NCBI GenBank assembly: GCA_037138595.1 | Contig: JBAXIB010000003.1 | Span: forward strand, 1 to 64,000 | From: UBA4742 sp037138595 | GTDB lineage: Bacteria; Actinomycetota; Acidimicrobiia; Acidimicrobiales; Acidimicrobilacustridaceae | Direction of reading: 5' to 3' | Length of the DNA: 64,000 nt | Shown: piece by piece, positions 1 through 7,031 of the stretch | Position numbering within the stretch: position 1 is the first letter of the stretch | Layout: each line of letters starts with the position of its first letter | Translations under genes and position numbers: made by a program | The notes under the pieces: generated by a model | Seen by the model: the letters and a program-made list of their open reading frames with translations, nothing else | The model's database searches: none | Told to the model about the DNA's origin: nothing

Positions 1-1186
1 CGGCCTTCTTGCGTGCCGGAGCCTTCTTTGCCGCGGTCTTGCGTGCGGGTGCTTTTTTAGCTGCAGCTTTGCGAGCTGGAGCCTTCTTTTTCGCTGGGGC
101 CTTCTTTGCTGGTGACACAGGCGCCTCCTTGGCGGAATAGTTTGCAACCAAAGTTTTATCAGTGACGCCCACCTTTGTGGGGTATTTCTTATTGTCAGTG
201 CTACTGACACTTCTTGCGACCGTTCCAATCGGCACGCCTTCGGGAAGACGACGCGTCGCGACTTTTGATTTCATTGACGCGCCGGGGACGAGCGCGAGGT
301 CGATGCCACGGTGCGGTGCGTCGATTGAAGTGATGGTGAATGTGCATGTTTCACCAATGTCAAGAATGTCGCGTGCCCTCACTGGCGGCGGATTTCCCAT
401 CGCCTTGAGCGGAACATAGCAACGCACGTCGCCAACTACGGCGTAGGCGCCGTGGGAGCTGAAATTCTCGACCTCAGCGTCGATTTGTGTGCCGACCGGG
501 TGCGTCCCGATGAACTCAAGGAATGGCAGGAGCTCGTTGAGCGGATCAGAGGGCTTGCGGTTGATTTGGCGTCGTCGAACCTCGGGGTCGCGGGACGACG
601 CGGTGTTGCCGCCGGCTGAGCTGGCTCCTGAGGTCTTGGCCCCCGATCCCTCGGACCGCCCCCGGCCTCGCCCAGTCCGAGAAGCGTCACGGGAAGGCCG
701 ATCGCTGGCATCCCCGGGGCCACGCCGCCCATCACGTGCCTCCTTCACCGCACGACGGCTCGCTGGTCCTCGAACCGGCGTGCGCAACAAGAAAACCCAA
801 CCGAGCCCGCGAACCGGTTTGCCACCGATCAGACGTCCCTCGTTAAACAGCCACGTGTACTGACCATGGAATTCTTGAAAGGAATCATTCGACAAGATCA
901 TCGCGTTGGCTTTGTCGGCGATCTGAAGCACAAAGGCATCGCCGCGACCGATCGCGCCAGCTGGCGGCGAAATGAGTTCGCCGGCCAAGACTGCCGCTTC
1001 GTATTCCGCGCGTTCGGATGGATCGATGCGATGGCCGAAGGTGGCATCGACGACCACCGTCAAGGAATCGGCGGGATGTTCAGCGAGAAATGCTCGAACC
1101 GCTTCGTCGAGCTGACGGAGGCTCGGAAGTGAACGACCTTCGGTCGCAATGTTTGAACCGTCTACGACTACATAATTATGGGACAT
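1..1186 (-). CDS. NYN/Zc3h12a-type RNase with S1-like domain and lysine-rich tail (3' end outside window)
   Basis: The protein starts at ATG 1186 and runs open to base 1, so its C-terminus lies outside the window. Residues 1-135 look like a NYN/PIN RNase fold of the Zc3h12a type: VVVDGSN (Asp9), VVVDAT (Asp47), GDAF (Asp83) and ILSND (Asp101) would supply the acidic metal site. A Gly/Arg/Ser-rich linker follows (about 140-200). A beta-rich stretch at about 229-299, with SSHGAYAVVGD and GIDLAL, resembles an S1/OB RNA-binding domain. From about residue 357 the chain turns into repeats of the AAKKAPARK type, a basic tail common in actinobacterial nucleic-acid binders. The expected role is cleavage or handling of structured RNA; this is inferred from the domains only. 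The gene is divergent from the M20 peptidase. Confidence 0.75.
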   Translation of the reverse strand, partial: MSHNYVVVDGSNIATEGRSLPSLRQLDEAVRAFLAEHPADSLTVVVDATFGHRIDPSERAEYEAAVLAGELISPPAGAIGRGDAFVLQIADKANAMILSNDSFQEFHGQYTWLFNEGRLIGGKPVRGLGWVFLLRTPVRGPASRRAVKEARDGRRGPGDASDRPSRDASRTGRGRGRSEGSGAKTSGASSAGGNTASSRDPEVRRRQINRKPSDPLNELLPFLEFIGTHPVGTQIDAEVENFSSHGAYAVVGDVRCYVPLKAMGNPPPVRARDILDIGETCTFTITSIDAPHRGIDLALVPGASMKSKVATRRLPEGVPIGTVARSVSSTDNKKYPTKVGVTDKTLVANYSAKEAPVSPAKKAPAKKKAPARKAAAKKAPARKTAAKKAPARKKA

Positions 1187-1335
1187 GCTGTTGGATTAAG
1201 CCGATCTGTAAGAGTGAAGCGTCGGTGCGGGCCGATCGATCGAGCACCACACCGTTACGAGAGCGGTTGGTCCAACGTGCGATCCGGACGGCAGCCGACG
1301 GCATGTTTCTGCCGACAGTGAAGTCCTTACCAGCC

Positions 1336-1341
1336 TACGCT
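1336..1341 (+). promoter_or_regulatory. -10 element TACGCT, leaderless promoter of M20 peptidase
   Basis: TACGCT fits TANNNT and lies exactly 7 bases before ATG 1349, so transcription would begin at the start codon. No Shine-Dalgarno is visible. Confidence 0.5.
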
Positions 1342-1348
1342 CTGGCGC

Positions 1349-2692
1349 ATGGGTGCAATGACAAGTGAACAAACAGGCGAAGTCACCGACCTCCTTCAAC
1401 ACCTCATTCGGAATGAATGTGTCAATGACGGTCGGGTCGAATCGGGCCAAGAGGTGCGTAGCACCGATCTGCTTCGTAGCTATCTTGAGGGAACTTCACT
1501 CGACATCGAGACCTACGAGCCGCAGCCGGGCCGAGCCAGCTTGGTGGCCAGGATTGAGGGTCGAAACCCGGATGCCCCGACGCTCCTCCTGATGGGCCAC
1601 ACCGACGTGGTGCCCGCAAATAAGGATGGCTGGCGCCACGATCCATTTGGTGGCGAACTCATCGACGGAGAGGTTTGGGGCCGGGGCGCGGTTGACATGC
1701 TCAACCTGACCGCATCCATGGCAGTCTCGTTTCGCCACCTTGCCGAATCAGGCTTCAGTCCCGAGGGTTCGCTCGTGTACTTGGCTGTTTCAGACGAAGA
1801 AGCGGGAGGCGAGTACGGCGCGAAGTGGTTGGTGGATCACGAATTTGATGCAGTTCGCGCCGATTACGTCATCACCGAATCGGGCGGTATTCCGATTCCG
1901 TCGCCTACGGGATTGAAACTACCGGTGATCGTGGGTGAAAAGGGAGCTTTCTGGTGCATGTTGCGTATCAGCGGAACGCCTGGGCACGGTTCGCAACCCT
2001 ATAAAACTGATAATGCGCTGGTAACTGCTGCCGAAGTTGTTCGTTGCGTACAGGCATTTCGGCCTGAGACCCAGATTCATGACGTGTGGCGGCAGTTCAT
2101 TACGTCAATGGGCTATCCACCCGAGATAACCGATCCATTGCTTTCGGTCGATGGGCTCATGGGCATCTTGGATGGTTTGCCACTTGGCATGGCGAGGCAA
2201 TTTCACGCATGCACGCATACGACGATGTCGCCCAACATCATCCACGGAGGGTCCAAAATCAACACCATCCCTGACCTCGTGGAACTTGAAATCGATATCC
2301 GAACGCTGCCAGGTCAATCTGATGGCGACATTGAGGCCATGCTGTCCGATGTGCTTGGCGACCTGGCTGATCGAGTCGAGATTGTGCTGAGCTCGAGCGA
2401 TCCGTCAAGCGCATCGCCGATAGAAACGCCGCTTTGGGACACCTTGACCAGGGTTACTCAAACGTTTTACCAAGGCAGCACGACGGTTCCGTACCTCACC
2501 GTTGGTGCAACCGATTCCCGGTTCTTTCGTCGCCAGGGAATCACTTCTTATGGTTATGGCATGTTCAGCGAGAAGATGAGTTTTGAAGATTACGGCTCGA
2601 TGTTTCATGGCGATGATGAACGAATCGACATCGACTCGCTCGGCATGTCGGTCGAGCTCTGGGGCCTCGTGGCTCGTGACCTGCTCGGTTGA
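1349..2692 (+). CDS. M20 family zinc metallopeptidase (ArgE/DapE/CPG2-like)
   Basis: This 447-residue amidohydrolase should remove an acyl or aminoacyl group from a small peptide or N-acyl amino acid in the cytoplasm. The family's metal and catalytic motifs are all present: GHTDVVP with His84, the bridging Asp116 in GRGAVDMLN, and Glu150-Glu151 in SDEEAGG. The central lid or dimerization domain contains GTPGHGSQPY. The usual last zinc-ligand region is near FHGDDERI. The substrate cannot be told from sequence. I use the first ATG because a -10-like TACGCT sits 7 bases upstream; ATG 1358 is an alternative. It stands alone, divergent from the NYN RNase gene. Confidence 0.88.
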   Translation: MGAMTSEQTGEVTDLLQHLIRNECVNDGRVESGQEVRSTDLLRSYLEGTSLDIETYEPQPGRASLVARIEGRNPDAPTLLLMGHTDVVPANKDGWRHDPFGGELIDGEVWGRGAVDMLNLTASMAVSFRHLAESGFSPEGSLVYLAVSDEEAGGEYGAKWLVDHEFDAVRADYVITESGGIPIPSPTGLKLPVIVGEKGAFWCMLRISGTPGHGSQPYKTDNALVTAAEVVRCVQAFRPETQIHDVWRQFITSMGYPPEITDPLLSVDGLMGILDGLPLGMARQFHACTHTTMSPNIIHGGSKINTIPDLVELEIDIRTLPGQSDGDIEAMLSDVLGDLADRVEIVLSSSDPSSASPIETPLWDTLTRVTQTFYQGSTTVPYLTVGATDSRFFRRQGITSYGYGMFSEKMSFEDYGSMFHGDDERIDIDSLGMSVELWGLVARDLLG

Positions 2693-2743
2693 TCACGGCA
2701 ACCGTTCAGCTTCTTCGGCGGCGATGCATGGCTGGGTGATCAC

Positions 2744-2778
2744 ATCGTAGGCGACGCGGGGGATGCGTCGCCTACGAT
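2744..2778. promoter_or_regulatory. 14-bp perfect inverted repeat overlapping the HAD promoter
   Basis: The arms 2744-2757 (ATCGTAGGCGACGC) and 2765-2778 (GCGTCGCCTACGAT) are perfectly complementary with a 7-base loop. The right arm contains TACGAT, which also reads as the -10 element of the downstream gene. There is no T-run after it, so a simple intrinsic terminator for the M20 gene is less likely than an operator or attenuating hairpin. Confidence 0.6.
2773..2778 (+). promoter_or_regulatory. -10 element TACGAT, leaderless promoter of HAD gene
   Basis: TACGAT lies 7 bases before GTG 2786 and no Shine-Dalgarno is present, the arrangement of an actinobacterial leaderless mRNA. The element is part of the right arm of the inverted repeat. 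Confidence 0.5.
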
Positions 2779-2785
2779 AAGCGCT

Positions 2786-3409
2786 GTGATTCGTGCTGCA
2801 CTCTTTGACTTTGGTGGTGTGATTTCGACTTCACCGTTTGATGCATTCACCGCATATGAATCTGCGAACGGGCTCCCGGCGGGCTTCCTGCGACGTGTAA
2901 ATGCCACGGAACCTGATCGAAATGCCTGGGCTCAACTTGAACGTGGAGAGCTTACGCTCGATGAATTCGGCAAGCGGTTTGCCGACGAAGCGACTGCACT
3001 TGGTCATCATGTCGATGGCCAAGCGATCCTCAGGCTGCTTTCCGGTGAAATCCGTCCCACGATGGTTGCGGCGATCCGTAAGTGTTCGGAGCACTTATTG
3101 ACTGGATTGCTAACGAACAACTTTGTCGCTATCACCGACAGTGCGCATCTCACCGACTTGGGGGACGTCCTCGGATTGTTCGATGCAGTTGTTGAGTCAA
3201 GTCGAATCGGCGTGCGCAAGCCCGAACCGCTGTTTTACGAGATTGCATGCGAGATGCTTGGGATCGAACCGTCCGAGGCCGTGTTCCTCGATGATCTTGG
3301 TATCAATCTGAAACCGGCGCGTTCCATGGGCATGACAACGATCAAGGTGACGGACCCGGCGGTCGCGATCGCCGAACTTGAAACGGTCCTTAGTTTGAAC
3401 TTGTCGTGA
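2786..3409 (+). CDS. HAD-like hydrolase (sEH-N/ACAD10-type IA subfamily)
   Basis: This 207-residue protein has the HAD order of motifs. Motif I is FDFGGV with nucleophile Asp8, motif II is GLLTNN, motif III is RKPEPLFYE with the Lys, and motif IV is FLDDLGIN. The second Asp of motif I (usually DxD) is Gly, as in ACAD10-like relatives. That residue normally acts as acid/base in phosphatases, so activity may differ from a plain phosphatase. Start is GTG 2786, supported by the -10 spacing. The gene is convergent with kgd, with only 16 bases between the stops. Confidence 0.78.
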   Translation: MIRAALFDFGGVISTSPFDAFTAYESANGLPAGFLRRVNATEPDRNAWAQLERGELTLDEFGKRFADEATALGHHVDGQAILRLLSGEIRPTMVAAIRKCSEHLLTGLLTNNFVAITDSAHLTDLGDVLGLFDAVVESSRIGVRKPEPLFYEIACEMLGIEPSEAVFLDDLGINLKPARSMGMTTIKVTDPAVAIAELETVLSLNLS

Positions 3410-3425
3410 AGACGCAGCGAACGGT

Positions 3426-6400
3426 CTAGAGGCCGACGAAAACGCGTTGGACGACGTCTTCTTGTTCTTGACCATGTATCGCGTGAGATCCCGTAGCGGG
3501 TGATCCTGATTCAGAGCGAGACTCTCGGTGCACCCAGTGCGTTGTGCCATGGGCTTCGTACAATCGACCTTTGATGGCGTTCCACGGCCCCATATTTTCG
3601 GGCTCTTCTTGTAGCCAAAAAATTTGATCGGCATTCGGGTACCGCTCGAGAACCTTTGCGACCGCTTCAAACGGCCACGGAAAGAGTTGCTCGACTCGTG
3701 CGACCGCAACCGGTGCCCCGATTTTGTCGCGAGCCTCAAGCGCGTCGTAGGCAATCTTTCCGGATGCCAGCACGATTCGTTTCACCGAGCTGGGATCGGC
3801 AACGCGTGGATCGTCAATGACTTCTTGGAACGAACCTTCGGTAAATTCCTCGATCTTTGACCGCGAAACTTTGGCTCGAAGTAATGATTTTGGCGTGAAC
3901 ACCACTAGCGGCTTACGAACGGAATGTTTCATTTGGCGGCGGAGTAGGTGGAACATTTGTGCCGCAGTTGTCGCGTTGCAAACTTGGATGTTGTCTTCGG
4001 CTGCCAAGGTAAGAAATCGCTCGATGCGAGCTGACGAGTGTTCGGGGCCTTGGCCCTCATAACCATGAGGCAGCAGTAACACGAGACCTGAGGTTTGTTG
4101 CCATTTATCTTCGGCGGCAACGATGTATTGGTCGATCACGATTTGCGCGCCGTTGATGAAGTCGCCAAATTGCGCCTCCCAAATAACTAGAGCGTCTTTA
4201 TTGGCGACCGAATAGCCATATTCGAACCCGAGGGCTGCGTACTCCGACAGCAATGAGTCATAGAGCCAGAATTGCGCTTTGTCGCGAGCCATTGCGGCAA
4301 GCGGCGTGTATTCGACTCCGCTCTCGTAGCAGAACAGCACGCCGTGGCGATGGGAAAAAGTGCCGCGTCGGGAATCCTGGCCGGTCAGGCGAACCGATAC
4401 GCCTTCATCAAGCAATGAGCCATAGGCCAATGCTTCGCCGAGCGCCCAGTCAACTTCGCCATCGCCGAACATCTTGGCGCGTGTCTCGAACTGTTTTGCC
4501 AACTTGGGGTGAACCGTGAATGTTTCGGGACTCGCCTCAAGGGCCGCGAAAATGGTGTTAATAGTTTCGCGCGAAATGCCCGTTTCCAGATGGGGGAGTA
4601 CCCCAATGGATGGTGGAGACGGCTTGGCTCGTGTTCCTTCAGGAGGAGCGTGAAGTCGCGTTTCTTCGAGCGCTCCTTGGAGCCGATTCTGAAAATCATC
4701 TAGCGCCACTTCTGCTTCATCGAGGCTGATATCGCCGCGCTTTACCAACGCTTCGGTATAGAGCTTGCGCACCGAACGACGCGCGTCGATGCGTTTGTAC
4801 ATCAGCGGCAAGGTGTAACTGGGATCGTCACCTTCGTTGTGCCCATGGCGGCGATAACACACCATGTCGATCACGACGTCCTTGTTAAATTGCTGGCGAT
4901 AGGCAAACGCCATGCGCGCAACGCGGACACACGCTTCGGGGTCATCGCCGTTCACATGGAAAATTGGCGCTTGCACCATCTTTGCAACATCAGTCGGATA
5001 TTCCGACGAGCGGGCCGAATCCGGTGGTGTGGTGAAGCCGAGTTGATTGTTGATGATGAGATGGATGGTGCCGCCAACTCGGTAGCCCTTGATCATTGAG
5101 AGGTTCAGGGTCTCCGCTACGACTCCTTGGCCAGCGAAAGCCGCGTCACCATGAATCAGAAGTGGAAGTACTGGGTACCGACCCGGTGGGTCGATGAGGT
5201 CCATTTTGGCGCGAGCCATACCTTCAACAACCGGGTCGACGGTCTCAAGGTGAGACGGATTCGCGGCGAGTTCAACTTCGATGGAGTTGCCGTTGCGACT
5301 AACGAACTTGCCCGATTGCCCAAGGTGGTACTTCACGTCGCCAGAACCTTGGGTTGATTCGGGGTCGACGTTTCCTTCAAATTCTTTAAATAGTTGTTCG
5401 TAGGACTTGCCGACGATATTGACCAACACGTTCAATCGGCCGCGATGTGCCATGCCCATCACGACGGAATCCATATGGCTGTCTGCGGCCTCGCCCAAAA
5501 CGGCATCGAGAATGGGAATCGCTGACTCTGCGCCATCGATGCCGAATCGTTTTTGGCCGAGGTATTTCGTCGCGAGGAACTTCTCGAGCGCTTCTGCGGC
5601 GTTGAGCCGATCAAGTATGTGGCGTTGCTCCTCGGTCGACAGTGACGAGGTTGGATTCTCGACCTGCTTTTGAATCCAAAGTTTTTCGGCCGGCTCCTGA
5701 ATGTGCATGTACTCAATGCCGATGGTCCGGCAGTACGCGTCACGCAAGATGTGCATCAGCGAACCCAACTGCATGCGGTCCTGTCCGCCGATTCCATTGG
5801 TGAGGAACTCTCGGTCAAGGTCCCAGATAGTCAATCCGTAGGTAGCAGGATCAAGTTCGGGATGCATGACCGGCTCTTTTGCCGCCAGCGGGTCGAGATC
5901 GGCGATGAGGTGACCGCGCACGCGGTGGGCGTTGACGAGTTGGTCAGTCTTCATCTGCTTTTCGAGCATGGTGTGCTCGCGGTCAATGGGGTTGACATCT
6001 CGTCGCCATTTCACGGCTTCATACGGAACGCCCAACGACCGAAAAATGTCCCCATAAAAATCATCGGCGCCGAGTAGGAGTTCGTGGACTCGCTTGAGAA
6101 AGAGTCCAGATTCGGCGCCCTGGATGATGCGATGGTCGTAGGTCGACGAGATGGTAATGATTTTCGACACCCCGAGATCAGCGAGTGTTGCCGGATCCGC
6201 GCCTTGGAATTCGGTGGGGAAATCGAGGGTACCGACGCCGACGATCGTGCCTTGGCCTGGCATCAATCTGGGCACGGACTGAACCGTCCCAATCGTTCCA
6301 GGGTTAGTCAGACTTACCGTGACGCCTGCGAAATCGTCAGCGCCCAACTTGTTGTTACGCACCTTGCGGATGATTTCTTCATAGGCGGCCCAGAATCCGC

Positions 6401-7001
6401 GGAAATCGAGCGTGTCCGCGTCGCGTATGCACGGGACGACCAGCGTCCGCCCGCTATTTTTTTCGACGTCGACGGCCAACCCAAGACCGATGCTGGTGCG
6501 TCGAATGATGCGCGGTTTTCCGTCGGTCCCCTCGGAATAGGCATTGTTCATCGCCGGCATTGTTGCGGCGATAGCCCGGACGACTGCATAGCCAATCAAA
6601 TGAGTGAAGCTAAGTTTTCCGCCGCGAGTTCGCCCGAGGTAGCCATTAATGACGCTGCGATTGACTTCAAGCAGTTTCGCAGGCACCTCGCGAAAACTGG
6701 TCGCGGTTGGAACCTCAAGGCTACGAATCATGTTGGTGGCGATCAGTGCAGATGCGCCTCGAAGCGCTTCGCCTTCGTCTTCGCTGGTGTCTGGTTTTGT
6801 TTGCGCTACGACCGTTGGGTTGGAGACTCCCGAAACCGAAGGCACCGGGCCATTGGGTCGATAGTCATGGAAGAACTCTTGCCAACTCTCACTTACCGAA
6901 GCTGGTTCGGCGAGGTACTGCTCGTACATCTCGTCAACGAGCCACGCATTGGGCCCAACGGTTTGTCCGCCAGGTTGGTTAAAAGTCGGATCATCAGCCA
7001 C
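3426..7001 (-). CDS. kgd: Multifunctional 2-oxoglutarate metabolism enzyme (fused E2-like/E1, alpha-ketoglutarate decarboxylase/dehydrogenase)
   Basis: This is the actinobacterial fused enzyme of the TCA cycle: a short E1 N-terminal helix (residues 15-50, AWLVDEMYEQYL), an E2 succinyltransferase catalytic domain without a lipoyl domain, then a complete thiamine-diphosphate E1. The acyltransferase His290 lies in STYDHRIIQGAESG. The ThDP site is seen as HGDAAFAGQG (about 617-626) and IINNQLG (about 650-656). The end ENMGPWNAIKGRLYEAHG is typical of OGDH E1. At 1191 residues it is slightly shorter than mycobacterial Kgd. Start GTG 7001 has AGGA about 6 bases upstream. It probably works with separate lipoyl E2 and E3 proteins, which are not in this window. 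The linker around 50-85 is Pro/Ser/Glu-rich. Confidence 0.96.
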   Translation of the reverse strand: MADDPTFNQPGGQTVGPNAWLVDEMYEQYLAEPASVSESWQEFFHDYRPNGPVPSVSGVSNPTVVAQTKPDTSEDEGEALRGASALIATNMIRSLEVPTATSFREVPAKLLEVNRSVINGYLGRTRGGKLSFTHLIGYAVVRAIAATMPAMNNAYSEGTDGKPRIIRRTSIGLGLAVDVEKNSGRTLVVPCIRDADTLDFRGFWAAYEEIIRKVRNNKLGADDFAGVTVSLTNPGTIGTVQSVPRLMPGQGTIVGVGTLDFPTEFQGADPATLADLGVSKIITISSTYDHRIIQGAESGLFLKRVHELLLGADDFYGDIFRSLGVPYEAVKWRRDVNPIDREHTMLEKQMKTDQLVNAHRVRGHLIADLDPLAAKEPVMHPELDPATYGLTIWDLDREFLTNGIGGQDRMQLGSLMHILRDAYCRTIGIEYMHIQEPAEKLWIQKQVENPTSSLSTEEQRHILDRLNAAEALEKFLATKYLGQKRFGIDGAESAIPILDAVLGEAADSHMDSVVMGMAHRGRLNVLVNIVGKSYEQLFKEFEGNVDPESTQGSGDVKYHLGQSGKFVSRNGNSIEVELAANPSHLETVDPVVEGMARAKMDLIDPPGRYPVLPLLIHGDAAFAGQGVVAETLNLSMIKGYRVGGTIHLIINNQLGFTTPPDSARSSEYPTDVAKMVQAPIFHVNGDDPEACVRVARMAFAYRQQFNKDVVIDMVCYRRHGHNEGDDPSYTLPLMYKRIDARRSVRKLYTEALVKRGDISLDEAEVALDDFQNRLQGALEETRLHAPPEGTRAKPSPPSIGVLPHLETGISRETINTIFAALEASPETFTVHPKLAKQFETRAKMFGDGEVDWALGEALAYGSLLDEGVSVRLTGQDSRRGTFSHRHGVLFCYESGVEYTPLAAMARDKAQFWLYDSLLSEYAALGFEYGYSVANKDALVIWEAQFGDFINGAQIVIDQYIVAAEDKWQQTSGLVLLLPHGYEGQGPEHSSARIERFLTLAAEDNIQVCNATTAAQMFHLLRRQMKHSVRKPLVVFTPKSLLRAKVSRSKIEEFTEGSFQEVIDDPRVADPSSVKRIVLASGKIAYDALEARDKIGAPVAVARVEQLFPWPFEAVAKVLERYPNADQIFWLQEEPENMGPWNAIKGRLYEAHGTTHWVHRESRSESGSPATGSHAIHGQEQEDVVQRVFVGL

Positions 7002-7031
7002 GGTTCCTGATGCTACCTGCGCTCAGGCCGC

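Noticed and set aside
1..120. Short DNA repeats at the left edge as a mobile or intergenic repeat
   Set aside because: They are the codons of the AKKAPARK tail in the NYN protein frame.
6084..7010. 308-codon open frame on the plus strand
   Set aside because: It lies fully antisense to kgd, whose motifs are certain. Its product has no recognisable domain and reflects GC-rich codon bias.
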